From Gehongia tenuis (lineage in GTDB: Bacteria > Bacillota > Clostridia > Christensenellales > NSJ-53), in contig NZ_JACRSR010000001.1 of assembly GCF_014384795.1 (NCBI RefSeq), positions 248,001 to 312,000 of the forward strand: 64,000 nucleotides of DNA. The letters are read 5' to 3'. The notes beneath the pieces are model-generated. The model was not told the DNA's origin. It saw nothing but the letters and a program-made list of their open reading frames with translations, and made no database searches. Below are positions 48,455 to 56,551 of the stretch, in pieces (within the stretch, counting starts at the first letter, position 1; the number at the start of each line of letters is the position of its first letter). A program made the position numbers and the translations under genes.

Positions 48455-48461
48455 CATTATC
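48446..48461 (-). repeat. right inverted repeat, locus B
   Basis: AAAAGTCTACATTATC, inverted partner of 48339-48354, two bases from the recombinase stop codon. Confidence 0.95.
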
Positions 48462-48463
48462 TA

Positions 48464-49054
48464 TCATATTTTTCTGCTCCATCGGATGAAGGTGTCGTGG
48501 GAGACGCCGAGGGTGCGGGCCGCGGAACGGGAGGAGATCCGGCCCGCTTCCCAGTCGGCTTTGAGGGCGGGAAAGGCCAGGGGCACGGCCTTCGGGGGCC
48601 TTCCAAAGCGCACGCCCTTCAGCCTTGCGGCGGCGATGCCCTCGGCCTGCCGGCGGCGGATGTTGCTGCGCTCCGTCTCGGCCACATAGCTTAAAATTTG
48701 AAGGACCAGATCGGCCACGAAGGTGCCGGTGAGGTCCTTTCCCTTTTGCCTTGTATCCAAAAGGGGCATGTCCAGCACCACAACATCGGCGCATCTCTCC
48801 TTGGTGATCACGCGCCACTGCTTGAGAATCTCCTCGTAGTTGCGGCCCAGCCGGTCAATGGAGGAGATCACAAGAAGATCCCCCGGTTTCAGCCGCCGCA
48901 CCAAGCGCCGATAGGCGGGCCGATCGAAGTTCTTGCCGGACAGTTTATCCATATATAGATGTTCCTGCGGCACGCCAAAGGCCGTCAGGGAAATCACCTG
49001 CCGGTCCTCGTTCTGCTCCCGGGTGGACACCCGCACGTAGCCGTATGTTTCCAT
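48464..49054 (-). CDS. serine recombinase of the resolvase/invertase family (locus B)
   Basis: This 196-residue protein starts METYGYVRVSTREQNEDRQ, with the catalytic serine in [25 protein letters not shown] and [12 protein letters not shown] match recombinase A closely across the catalytic domain and linker helix. The DNA-binding tails differ (SAARTLGVSHDTFIRW here), in line with the different inverted repeats. The ATG at 49054 has GGAGG 6 bases upstream. It is probably the invertase for the 48339-48461 switch. No transposase or phage gene is adjacent, so it does not look like a transposon resolvase. Confidence 0.9.
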   Translation of the reverse strand: METYGYVRVSTREQNEDRQVISLTAFGVPQEHLYMDKLSGKNFDRPAYRRLVRRLKPGDLLVISSIDRLGRNYEEILKQWRVITKERCADVVVLDMPLLDTRQKGKDLTGTFVADLVLQILSYVAETERSNIRRRQAEGIAAARLKGVRFGRPPKAVPLAFPALKADWEAGRISSRSAARTLGVSHDTFIRWSRKI

Positions 49055-49188
49055 GGCCCGCCTCCTCATCCCAATCTATATTGCATTAAATAATATAATG
49101 AGGAATTTCCGCCCAAAAATCAATCGGCGGCGGACGGGCTAAGACAAAGAAAAAACGCGGAAACCCGCGCTTATTCGCTCTTAGGGCC

Positions 49189-49476
49189 TTATTCAGCCTT
49201 CTGGTAGAAATGAACCTCCCCTGGGCCCTCCCGGAATTCGGCAAGTTTCGGCACGATGGTGGTGAAGTGAGGGGAGGCGTTGTGGGCGTCGATGGCGGCC
49301 TGGTCCTTCCAGAACTCGATCATGGTGAGGGTGGAAGGATCGTTCAGGTCCTCGTAGAGATCATAGGTGAGACAGCCGGGCTCGGCCTGGCTTTTTTCGA
49401 TGAGCTCCCGGGCGGCGGCGATGTAGGCGGCCTTGCACCCGGGCTTCACCACGGATTTGGCGACAATGATGATCAA
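49189..49476 (-). CDS. antibiotic biosynthesis monooxygenase (ABM) family protein, YgiN-like
   Basis: This 95-residue ferredoxin-like dimeric protein has IIIVAKSVVKPGCKAAYIAA, QAEPGCLTYDLYEDL, MIEFWKDQAAIDAHNASPHF. All are characteristic of the ABM/YgiN family, whose members act as quinol or heme-linked oxygenases or simply as small-molecule binding proteins. GGAGG lies before the ATG. The gene stands alone. In an anaerobe, an oxygen-detoxifying or quinone role is possible but undefined. Confidence 0.85.
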   Translation of the reverse strand: MIIIVAKSVVKPGCKAAYIAAARELIEKSQAEPGCLTYDLYEDLNDPSTLTMIEFWKDQAAIDAHNASPHFTTIVPKLAEFREGPGEVHFYQKAE

Positions 49477-49598
49477 TGGAATCCCTCCTTGCGTTGTTGG
49501 CCGTTGGCCTTTCCTCCATTATACGGCGGGAGGGATGGGGCCCGCAAGGTTTAATTCGTGGGCGGGGAGTGGAGCGGGCGCGGAGGCGGGCAAATCCA

Positions 49599-49952
49599 TC
49601 AGCGGGAGCGCGGACTCCGGCGGGCGGCCCGGAAGCGGGCGAAATCATAGGCCTCCTTCAGCCAGCCGGCCAGCTCCCCGTCCGCACCCTCCGGCCCCTC
49701 CAGGGTCACGTGATGGGTGAAGCGGCCGGGATAGGGCTGAACGGAGGGAGCCCGGGGACTGTCAAGGGGCGCGGGCAGCCCGAAGCTCACAAAGAGCCCT
49801 TTGCCCGACGGCGCCGGAGAGAGCCAGGCGAACTGCACCCCCGCGGCAAAAGCGAGCTGGGTCTTCGTCTCACGCTCCGTTACGCCGGGCAGCGCCAGAA
49901 GGGGCCGCACCGCCGCCATGATCTCCCGCTGCCTTTTGGTAAAGCCGGCCAT
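49599..49952 (-). CDS. DUF5655-like small protein
   Basis: This 117-residue protein starts at ATG 49952, with GGAGG 5 bases upstream. It has TKRQREIMAAVRPLLALPGV at the start, a central beta region (KTQLAFAAGVQFAWLSP, GLFVSFGLP), and FTHHVTLEGPEGADGELAGWLKEAYDFA at the end. The last segment resembles the C-terminus of DUF5655 proteins. A MmcQ/YjbR-like double-wing fold is an alternative. Function unknown. It diverges from the T-box transcript at 50053. Confidence 0.6.
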   Translation of the reverse strand: MAGFTKRQREIMAAVRPLLALPGVTERETKTQLAFAAGVQFAWLSPAPSGKGLFVSFGLPAPLDSPRAPSVQPYPGRFTHHVTLEGPEGADGELAGWLKEAYDFARFRAARRSPRSR

Positions 49953-50052
49953 TCCATCCTCCGTTCCGGGCCGAGAGGCCCCATTTGAATTTGGCTCCAG
50001 CATAGCATCTTTGGCGGGGCCTTTCAAGCGGAGAAAGAAAATAAAATTCCGG

Positions 50053-50081
50053 TTGACAGATGGGGGCGGTTCGTGTAAGAT
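50053..50081 (+). promoter_or_regulatory. promoter of the second T-box transcript
   Basis: TTGACA (50053-50058) and TAAGAT (50076-50081) have a 17-base spacer. Confidence 0.8.
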
Positions 50082-50089
50082 CATCTTAA

Positions 50090-50360
50090 TTTCAGATTGC
50101 ACGAGCCAAAAATGCGAGGATAGAGACCCATCAGGCGCACATGTCCGTAGAGAGCCGGCGGCGGGTGAAAGCCGGTGACATGGCCGAAATGGAATCGCTC
50201 TTGAGCAGCCGCGCTGAACCAAGTAGGAGCGGTCGGAGGCGCACCGTTAACGGCGCAGGGCTTGATGGAGCCCGTGAGAGTGGACCGAAAGGTCAATTTG
50301 GGTGGTACCGCGTGGAGCTTATTGGAGCGCCTCGTCCCAGGGAGGGACGGGGTGTTTTTA
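50090..50360 (+). promoter_or_regulatory. T-box riboswitch before XRE-cupin and acyl-CoA ligase genes
   Basis: AGAGAGCC (50150-50157), T-box core GGGTGGTACCGCG (50300-50312) and an 11-bp terminator (50328-50338 with 50344-50354, then T run) define a T-box. The specifier is not clear: AUG at 50189-50191 follows GAA and precedes a purine (Met), while AUC at 50194-50196 lies next to a possible GAG/CUC stem (Ile). The UGGU bulge fits an A73 tRNA, which both have. Confidence 0.88.
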
Positions 50361-50384
50361 TTTTACCAGAAGGAGGAGAAGAAG

Positions 50385-50957
50385 ATGACGGAACAGCTTA
50401 GGGAAATTGCCGAGAGAATACGGGGCCTTCGGGAAATTATGGAGGTGTCCGAGGCGGAGATGGCCGAGTGCTGCGAGATGACCCTGGAGGAATATCAGGC
50501 CCAGGAACGGGGCGAAAAGGATTTTTCCTTCAGCTTTATCTACAACGTGGCCAACCGTTTGGGGGTGGACGTGGTGGATATCATCAGCGGGGATTCCCCC
50601 AAGCTTTCCGGCTGCTGCGTGGTCAGGAAGGGCGAGGGCCTGGAGGTCAACCGCCGCAAGGCCTACAACTACCGCCATCTGGCCTACACCTTCCGGGGCA
50701 AGATGTGCGAGCCCTTTTTGGTGACGGTGGAGCCCAAGGCGGACGAGGGCAGGCCGGAGCTCCATGAGCACGAGGGCCAGGAGCTCAACTACGTGGTGGA
50801 GGGCTCCATGGAGTTCCACTTCGGCGAGGAGGTGTACGTCCTCAGCGAAGGGGACAGCGTGTATTTCGACTCCGGCGTGCCCCACGCCATGAGGACGCTG
50901 AACGGCAAACCCACCAAGTTTTTGGCGGTCGTGATGAAAAAGCAGAGGAGGTGCTGA
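50385..50957 (+). CDS. XRE-family regulator with cupin domain
   Basis: This 190-residue protein has an N-terminal Cro/CI-type helix-turn-helix (REIAERIRGLREIMEVSEAEMAE, then YQAQERGEKDFSFSFIYNVANRLG) and a C-terminal cupin barrel (HEHEGQELNYVVEGSMEFHFG, GDSVYFDSGVPHAM). AGGAGG lies 8 bases before the ATG. Regulators of this shape often govern metabolism of the small molecule that binds the cupin. It ends three bases before the acyl-CoA ligase gene, and both lie behind a T-box. It may sense the ligase substrate or product. Confidence 0.9.
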   Translation: MTEQLREIAERIRGLREIMEVSEAEMAECCEMTLEEYQAQERGEKDFSFSFIYNVANRLGVDVVDIISGDSPKLSGCCVVRKGEGLEVNRRKAYNYRHLAYTFRGKMCEPFLVTVEPKADEGRPELHEHEGQELNYVVEGSMEFHFGEEVYVLSEGDSVYFDSGVPHAMRTLNGKPTKFLAVVMKKQRRC

Positions 50958-50960
50958 AAA

Positions 50961-52649
50961 ATGCCGCTCTACGAGAAATTTCTGGGCCGCTCCCGGGACG
51001 ATTTCGCCTCCCTGGAGGACCTGAACCGAAACTATAAGGTGCATATCCACGACGATTTCAACTACGGCTTCGACGTGATCGACGTACTGGCCGAGGAGAA
51101 GCCGGACGGCCTTGCGATGATGTGGGTGGGCGCGGACGGCGAGGAGCGCCGCTTCACCTTCAGGGATATGAGCCTTCTTTCCAACAAGGCCGCCAACTTC
51201 TTCGCCGCAAAGGGCGTGAAGAAGGGCGACATGGTCATGCTGGTCCTGAAGCGGGGCTATCAGTTCTGGTACACGCTGCTTGGACTGCACAAGCTGGGCG
51301 CGGTGGCCATCCCCGCCACCCATCTGCTGACGGCCAAAGATTATGTCTACCGCTGCAACGCCGCCAGCGTGAAGATGCTGGTGGTCACCGGGGACAACGA
51401 TGTGACGGAGCATGTGGATGAGGCGCTGCCAAAGTGCGAGACGGTGGAGCTTCGGGCGGTGACCAAGGGCAAGGAGGTTCCCGGCTGGATCGACTACGAC
51501 GCCGAGCTTGCGGGCATGTCCGACGTGTTCCCCCGTCCGGAGGGCGAGGGGAAGACCTGGGCGAAGGACATGATGCTCATGTTCTTCACCTCCGGCACCA
51601 CCGGCTATCCCAAGATGGTGTGGCACGACTACACCTATCCCCTGGGCCATCTTCTCACCGGCTGCTTCTGGCACCGGGTGGAGGAGAACGGACTGCACTT
51701 CACCATCTCGGACACCGGCTGGGGCAAGGCCCTCTGGGGCAAGATCTACGGCCAGTGGCTGGGGGAGAGCGCCGTTTTCACCTACGACTTTGAAAAGTTT
51801 TCCGCGCCGGATATCCTCGGGAAGATGGAGAAGTATCGGGTGACCACCTTCTGCGCGCCGCCCACCATGTACCGGTACATGATCAAGGAGGATCTGGCGA
51901 AGTACGATTTGAGCGCCCTCCGGCACTGCACCACCGCCGGCGAGGCTTTGAACCCCGAGGTGTACAGCCAGTGGAAGAATAAGACGGGACTTAAGATCTT
52001 CGAGGGCTTCGGCCAGACGGAAACCACCCTTTGCTGCTGGACCGCCTTCCCCTGGATGCAGCCGCGCCTCGGCTCCATGGGCCTGCCGGCGCCGGGCTGG
52101 CGGCTCACGGTGGTGGATCCGGAGGGCAGGGAATGCCCGGCGGGCGTCACCGGCGAGATCTGCGTGAGGACGGACGAGGCCGGCGGCGGCAAGCCCTTCG
52201 GCCTGTTCAGCGGCTATTTCCGGGACGATGAGCTGACGAAGAAGTCCTGGCACGACGATCTTTATCACACCGGGGACACGGCCTACAAGGACGAGCTCGG
52301 CTTTTTGTGGTACGTGGGCCGCATCGACGATGTGATCAAAAGCTCCGGCTACCGTATCGGGCCCTTCGAGGTGGAGAGCGCCCTCATGGAGCACCCCTCT
52401 GTTCTGGAGTGCGCGGTGACCGGCGTGCCCGACCCGGTGCGGGGCTTCGTGGTGAAGGCCACGGTGGTCCTGGCCCAGGGCTACGGGGGCAGCGAGGCTT
52501 TGACCAAGGAGCTGCAAAATCACGTGAAGCACTCCACCGCGCCCTACAAGTATCCGCGGATCATCGAGTACGTGGAGGAACTCCCCAAAACCATCAGCGG
52601 CAAGATCCGCCGGGTGGAGATCCGGGAGAACGATCAAAAGAAACAGTGA
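50961..52649 (+). CDS. AMP-forming acyl-CoA synthetase, medium-chain type
   Basis: This 562-residue ANL-superfamily ligase activates a carboxylic acid to its CoA thioester. MFFTSGTTGYPKMVWHD is the AMP-binding P-loop, FEGFGQTETT the A5 motif, YHTGDTAYKDELGFLWYVGRIDDVIKSSGYRIGP (given here in outline: TGDTAYKD, GRIDDVIKSSGYRI) the hinge, and PKTISGKIRR the catalytic lysine motif. It resembles the medium-chain/MACS group. It is cotranscribed with the XRE-cupin regulator behind a T-box. T-box control suggests that its acyl-CoA feeds synthesis of an amino acid, for example from 2-methylbutyrate or a related acid. This is an inference. Confidence 0.9.
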   Translation: MPLYEKFLGRSRDDFASLEDLNRNYKVHIHDDFNYGFDVIDVLAEEKPDGLAMMWVGADGEERRFTFRDMSLLSNKAANFFAAKGVKKGDMVMLVLKRGYQFWYTLLGLHKLGAVAIPATHLLTAKDYVYRCNAASVKMLVVTGDNDVTEHVDEALPKCETVELRAVTKGKEVPGWIDYDAELAGMSDVFPRPEGEGKTWAKDMMLMFFTSGTTGYPKMVWHDYTYPLGHLLTGCFWHRVEENGLHFTISDTGWGKALWGKIYGQWLGESAVFTYDFEKFSAPDILGKMEKYRVTTFCAPPTMYRYMIKEDLAKYDLSALRHCTTAGEALNPEVYSQWKNKTGLKIFEGFGQTETTLCCWTAFPWMQPRLGSMGLPAPGWRLTVVDPEGRECPAGVTGEICVRTDEAGGGKPFGLFSGYFRDDELTKKSWHDDLYHTGDTAYKDELGFLWYVGRIDDVIKSSGYRIGPFEVESALMEHPSVLECAVTGVPDPVRGFVVKATVVLAQGYGGSEALTKELQNHVKHSTAPYKYPRIIEYVEELPKTISGKIRRVEIRENDQKKQ

Positions 52650-52660
52650 TGTAATACAAA

Positions 52661-52686
52661 AGCGGCCCCGCGGGGGCCGTTTTTTG
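52661..52686 (+). terminator. terminator after acyl-CoA ligase gene
   Basis: CGGCCCC and GGGGCCG arms with a GCG loop are followed by six T. Confidence 0.8.
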
Positions 52687-52830
52687 TCCCCTTTGCGGGG
52701 GGAGAGGGGGAAGAATCAGCGGGCGGACCGCCGGGGCCGGGGCATGGCCCGACCCTGGAATCGGAATCCCGCGGGAACCGACGGCGCAAAAAAAGAGCGG
52801 CAGAAATGCCGCCCTTCTTTGCTGGGCCGA

Positions 52831-54297
52831 TTACGGACCAGTAGGCCCGGTGGGACCAGTAGGCCCGGTGGGACCAGTGGGTCCGGTGGGACCTTCAGCT
52901 CCGGCAGCACCCGCAGCGCCGGCAGGACCGGTGGGCCCGGTGGGACCTTCGGCTCCGGCAGCGCCCGCAGCGCCGGCAGGACCGGTGGGTCCGGTGGGAC
53001 CTTCGGCTCCGGCAGCACCCGCAGCGCCGGCAGGACCGGTGGGCCCGGTGGGACCTTCGGTGCCCGCAGCACCCGCAGCACCGGCAGGACCGGTGGGCCC
53101 GGTGGCGCCGTAGGGCAGTACGAAGTTGAGAACCACGTTATCCGGCGTGCCGCTGATGGTGACCGAGGGCGCGGAACCGCCCGTCACCGAACCGATGGTG
53201 AAAGTGGGGGTAGCACCGGTGGGCCCGGTGGGACCAGTGGGACCGGTAGCGCCGGTGGCGCCGGTAGCACCCGTTGCGCCGGCAGGCCCAATGGGACCGG
53301 TAGCGCCGGTAGCGCCGGTAGCACCCGCAGCGCCCGCAGGCCCAATGGGACCGGTAGCGCCGGTAGCGCCGGTGGCGCCCGCAGCGCCCGCAGGCCCAAT
53401 GGGACCGGTGGGTCCGGTCGCGCCGGTAGCACCCGTAGCGCCCGCAGGCCCAATGGGACCGGTAGCGCCGGTAGCGCCGGTAGCACCGGTGGCGCCGGTC
53501 GCGCCCGCTACCGACACAAGGTCAAAGCCCGCGGAGGTGTCCGGATTTCCCGACGGGTTGTCGGTGTTCGCACGGTACAGGGAACCGTTATAGAACACCA
53601 AATCCCCTGTCCGGTAGGAGGCGCCGGGCACAAAGGTCGTGGCCGTGCTGAGGCCGGGGCCCATGGCGCCGGTAGGACCGGTGGGTCCGGTGGGACCCGC
53701 GGGTCCGATGGGACCCTGGGGGCCGGTCGCGCCGGTGGCGCCGGTAGCACCCGTAGCGCCGGTAGCGCCCGTGGCGCCGGCGGCTCCGGCAGCACCGATG
53801 GGGCCCTGAGGACCTACGGGACCCTGAGGACCGGTGGGACCCTGCGGGCCTTCAACGCCCTGCAGGCCCTGCACACCCTGAGAACCGGTAGCGCCGCGAA
53901 GACCCTGGGGGCCCTGAGGACCAGTGGGTCCGGTAGCGCCCGTGGCGCCGCGAAGACCCATGGGGCCCTGGGGCCCGGTGGGACCGGTGGGACCGATGCC
54001 CGAGGGAACTGGCGGCGGGCAAGGCGGCCAGGGCGGGCAGGGAGGAACCGGCGGACAGGGAACCGGCGGGCAGGGACAGGAGGGCATCACGTTGGCGCCG
54101 CAGCCGATGGGCGCGGACGGCGTGGTCACGCCGCAGCCCACCGAAGACGTCTCAATGGGCATGATGCCGCTGCCGCAGCCCAGCACCGGATAGGTGGCGA
54201 AATCGCCGTTTGTGTAGGCTTGCGTGCGGGCGTTGGGAGTAAAGCTGCCATTTTGAAGCCGTTGGCTTCGCATATTGGATTCGTTGTTGTATCTCAT
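52831..54297 (-). CDS. BclA-like collagen-repeat protein
   Basis: This 488-residue protein starts at ATG 54297, with GAGGAG 8 bases upstream. About 100 N-terminal residues contain Cys/Pro-rich [10 protein letters not shown] stretches. Gly-X-Y repeats follow, mostly [18 protein letters not shown] and GPAGAAGAT. Two short non-collagen segments interrupt them: [19 protein letters not shown], which resembles a carbohydrate-binding CBM5/12-type motif, and a beta segment [30 protein letters not shown]. The chain ends in GP repeats without the globular C-terminal domain of BclA. A sigma-K-like promoter lies upstream. It is likely an exosporium or spore-surface filament protein made in the mother cell. 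The repeats may be miscounted if the assembly collapsed them. Confidence 0.85.
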   Translation of the reverse strand: MRYNNESNMRSQRLQNGSFTPNARTQAYTNGDFATYPVLGCGSGIMPIETSSVGCGVTTPSAPIGCGANVMPSCPCPPVPCPPVPPCPPWPPCPPPVPSGIGPTGPTGPQGPMGLRGATGATGPTGPQGPQGLRGATGSQGVQGLQGVEGPQGPTGPQGPVGPQGPIGAAGAAGATGATGATGATGATGATGPQGPIGPAGPTGPTGPTGAMGPGLSTATTFVPGASYRTGDLVFYNGSLYRANTDNPSGNPDTSAGFDLVSVAGATGATGATGATGATGPIGPAGATGATGATGPTGPIGPAGAAGATGATGATGPIGPAGAAGATGATGATGPIGPAGATGATGATGATGPTGPTGPTGATPTFTIGSVTGGSAPSVTISGTPDNVVLNFVLPYGATGPTGPAGAAGAAGTEGPTGPTGPAGAAGAAGAEGPTGPTGPAGAAGAAGAEGPTGPTGPAGAAGAAGAEGPTGPTGPTGPTGPTGPTGP

Positions 54298-54325
54298 GGG
54301 TATTACTCCTCATCCTAATAATGTG

Positions 54326-54341
54326 GAATGCTATAGCATTC
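54326..54341. promoter_or_regulatory. 16-bp perfect palindrome
   Basis: GAATGCTATAGCATTC lies between the sigma-K-like -10 element and the ribosome-binding site of the collagen-like gene, at or near the expected RNA start. It could be an operator or a 5' RNA hairpin. Confidence 0.5.
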
Positions 54342-54346
54342 TATAT

Positions 54347-54373
54347 TATTGTATGCGGCAGCGCCCGATGGGT
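54347..54373 (-). promoter_or_regulatory. sigma-K-like promoter
   Basis: On the minus strand AC (54372-54373), 16 bases, then CATACAATA (54347-54355). This matches the mother-cell consensus AC-N16/17-CATAnnnTA and suits a late spore-surface gene. Confidence 0.5.
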
Positions 54374-54420
54374 TCAGCCGGGATGAGGATGGGAAGGGGC
54401 TCCGGAGCGTAAAACAGGGC

Positions 54421-54455
54421 ATAAAAAAAGCACCGAATGATCGGTGCCTTTCTTA
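54421..54455 (-). terminator. terminator of the XRE regulator gene
   Basis: GGCACCGA and TCGGTGC arms (minus strand) are followed by a T run at 54421-54428, at the 3' end of the leftward regulator gene. Confidence 0.8.
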
Positions 54456-54791
54456 CTTCGTCCCTTTGATGTCCCTGAGCGCTGCCAGATACCCCCGCAT
54501 GCGGTCCTGCATTTCCGGCGTCAGATCCCGGTAGATCTGGATCATCTCCATCTCCTCGTCGGAATAGCGCTGCTGAACCAGGGTGTCGATGGGCAGAGCC
54601 ACGTCGGTACGGTCGAGCAGATAGTCGGTGCTGGTTTCAAGATAGGCGGCAATTTTCCCTAGCGTCTCCACACTGGGCATGATTTTGCCTCGCTCGTACC
54701 CGCTGATGGTCTCCTGAGCCACCTCGGCTACCAAACTGAGCTGGAATTGGGTAACCCTTTTGCTTTTGCGCAATTTCCGCATATTTTCCAT
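54453..54791 (-). CDS. XRE-family transcriptional regulator
   Basis: This 112-residue protein has a Cro/CI helix-turn-helix in residues 1-60: MRKLRKSKRVTQFQLSLVAEVAQETISGYERG and MPSVETLGKIAAYLETSTDYLLDRT (outlined: TQFQLSLVAEVAQETISGYE is the HTH). The C-terminal 50 residues form an acidic helical oligomerisation tail. GGGAGG lies 7 bases before the ATG. It stands between the collagen-like gene and the sugar kinase, all leftward, with its own terminator. The region 54792-54915 upstream is AT-rich and holds no recognised gene. Targets unknown. Confidence 0.88.
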   Translation of the reverse strand: MENMRKLRKSKRVTQFQLSLVAEVAQETISGYERGKIMPSVETLGKIAAYLETSTDYLLDRTDVALPIDTLVQQRYSDEEMEMIQIYRDLTPEMQDRMRGYLAALRDIKGTK

Positions 54792-54915
54792 GGGGTAACC
54801 TCCCTTGTGTTGATCCGAGAACAGGAAACAATGAATATACTTTTATGAATGATTGCGTTATTAGACAAACTTGTATAAAACTCCTGCTTGTTTTTGTGAT
54901 TATTCAAAATTTTTT

Positions 54916-55875
54916 CTAGGAACGAAGGGCGGCCAGGGCCTGGATCTCCTCCCGGCTGGGCAGACTGGGAATGGCGCCGGGCTTGGTGACGGTGAGCGCG
55001 CCCGCCGCGTTGGCGCAGTCCATGAATTTTTCCAGCTGATAGGGGGAAAGTCCCTCCACTTCCCGGCGGCTTTTGCCCGCAAGATAGTGGATGAGCGTGC
55101 CGAAGAAAGCGTCCCCCGCGCCGGTGGTGTCCACGGCGTCCGCCTTGAAGGCGGGAACCTGGCCTATCCGCTCCATCAGCCGGTAGTAGGCGCCCTGCTC
55201 CCCCTGGGAAACCACGATGAGGGCGGCACCGGACATCTCCTGGATGAGGGCGGTGCCCAGCTCCGGATCGTCGGTGCCGGTGAGAAAGATCATCTCCTCC
55301 AGGGAGACCTTGATGACGTCCGCCAGGCGCAGGGCCTTGGAGAGCACCTCCACCGCCTTCGCCTCGCTTTTCCAAAGGGCGGGCCGGTAGTTGGGATCGA
55401 AGGTGATGAGGGCGCCCGCCTGCCGGGCGATGCGCACGGCAAAGGTGGTGGCGGCCCGGGCGGGGTTGTGGGTGAGGGACACCCCGCCGAAATGGAACAC
55501 CCGGGTATGGGTGATGATATCCCAGTCCAGCTCCTCCGGCGAGAGGGAGCTGTCCGCGCCGGGATTGCGGTAGAAGGTGAAGGAGCGCTCGCCTTCCGCC
55601 GTGAGATGGACGAAGGCCAGCGTGGTGGGCAGTTCGCCCCGGACCAGGCCGTGGCTGTCGATGCCCTCCCCCTGCAGCACCGCGTCAAGGTAATCCCCAA
55701 AGCTGTCCTGACCCACCTTGCCGATAAAGGCGGTGCTGCTGCCCAGCCGCGCAGCCATGGCGAGAACGTTTGCCGGTGCGCCGCCGGGGTTCTGGGCCAT
55801 CAGGGGTACGCCGTCCCGCTCTCCCGCGGGAGTAAAATCGATGAGAATTTCGCCGAGAGCAGCCACGTCCGTCAA
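54916..55875 (-). CDS. PfkB-family sugar kinase, fructokinase-like
   Basis: This 319-residue ribokinase-superfamily protein has VAALGEILIDFTP at the start, NPGGAPANVLAMAARLG (substrate lid), FDPNYRPALW, and the catalytic/anion-hole motif DTTGAGDAFFGTL near the C-terminus. The closest functional group is fructokinase, phosphorylating free fructose. I set the start at TTG 55875: GGAGG precedes it by 8 bases, while the ATG at 55890 contains that same GGAGG and would lack its own site. The gene is followed by the XRE regulator 124 bases on. Confidence 0.9.
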   Translation of the reverse strand: MTDVAALGEILIDFTPAGERDGVPLMAQNPGGAPANVLAMAARLGSSTAFIGKVGQDSFGDYLDAVLQGEGIDSHGLVRGELPTTLAFVHLTAEGERSFTFYRNPGADSSLSPEELDWDIITHTRVFHFGGVSLTHNPARAATTFAVRIARQAGALITFDPNYRPALWKSEAKAVEVLSKALRLADVIKVSLEEMIFLTGTDDPELGTALIQEMSGAALIVVSQGEQGAYYRLMERIGQVPAFKADAVDTTGAGDAFFGTLIHYLAGKSRREVEGLSPYQLEKFMDCANAAGALTVTKPGAIPSLPSREEIQALAALRS

Positions 55876-55985
55876 CGGGATCACCTCCATGTTTTGCTAT
55901 TTTTATTGTAGCTCTTTGAAGGAGGGATTGCAAGGGGCGCCGGCAGGGGGTACAATGAAAAAAGACGAACTTAGGAGGTGCGGCG

Positions 55986-56531
55986 ATGAAAAAGCTTATC
56001 CTGGTGGGCGGCACCATGGGTGCGGGGAAAAGCACCGTCTGCGAGGCCCTTCTGCCCATGCTGGCGCCGGCGGCCTACCTGGACGGCGACTGGTGCTGGC
56101 GCATGGCGCCCTTCACCGTGACCGAGGAAAACAGGAGGATGGTGCTGGCCAACATCGGGCACCTGCTGCGCTCTTATTTACATAATTCAAGCTTTGCGGC
56201 GGTGCTGTTCTGCTGGGTCATGCAGGAGGAAGAGATTTGGAACGCGGTTCTTCGGGAGGTGGAGGGCTGCGAATTTGAGTTACATAAGGTTTGCCTGACC
56301 TTGAATGAGACCGCCCTTCGGGAGCGGATCTTGAAGGATGTGGCGGCGGGGAAGCGGGAGATCGAAGTGATGGAGCGTTCGGTGCAGCGGCTGCCCCTTT
56401 ACGGAAGGGTATCGGCGGCGAAGCTCAATGTATCCTTCATGGACGGGGAGGAGGCGGCCCGAACCATCGCCCGGGAGGTGCAAAAACCGTTCGGAAAATT
56501 TTTTATTGAAAACGGGTTGACAAAAAAATAG
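55986..56531 (+). CDS. P-loop kinase / AAA-type small ATPase
   Basis: This 181-residue protein begins KKLILVGGTMGAGKST, a Walker A motif, followed by YLDGDWCWRMAPF, which resembles the DGD/D substrate motif of nucleotide and small-molecule kinases. A lid-like helix ALRERILKDVAAGKREIEVMERS follows. The sequence fits the family of uncharacterised P-loop phosphotransferases near shikimate- and gluconate-kinase-like proteins. GGAGG precedes the ATG. Its 3' end contains the promoter of the next transcript. Substrate unknown. Confidence 0.75.
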   Translation: MKKLILVGGTMGAGKSTVCEALLPMLAPAAYLDGDWCWRMAPFTVTEENRRMVLANIGHLLRSYLHNSSFAAVLFCWVMQEEEIWNAVLREVEGCEFELHKVCLTLNETALRERILKDVAAGKREIEVMERSVQRLPLYGRVSAAKLNVSFMDGEEAARTIAREVQKPFGKFFIENGLTKK

Positions 56532-56545
56532 GCCCCTGTTATCAT
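56517..56545 (+). promoter_or_regulatory. promoter of the leucine-type T-box transcript
   Basis: TTGACA (56517-56522) and TATCAT (56540-56545) have a 17-base spacer; the -35 lies inside the end of the P-loop kinase gene. Confidence 0.75.
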
Positions 56546-56551
56546 GTAGAA

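Larger units (their letters stand above)
48339..48461. other. invertible promoter segment, locus B (ON orientation)
   Basis: This 123-bp segment is bounded by perfect 16-bp inverted repeats. It contains a promoter facing left, towards the small gene 48321-48082, so this copy should be on. A 9-bp hairpin with one mismatch (48384-48409) lies inside but has no T run on either strand, unlike the terminator in locus A. The recombinase stop codon lies two bases beyond the right repeat. Confidence 0.85.

Noticed and set aside
52831..53900. Short regular DNA repeats considered as a CRISPR array
   Set aside because: They encode Gly-X-Y collagen repeats in one continuous frame; there are no unique spacers of constant length.
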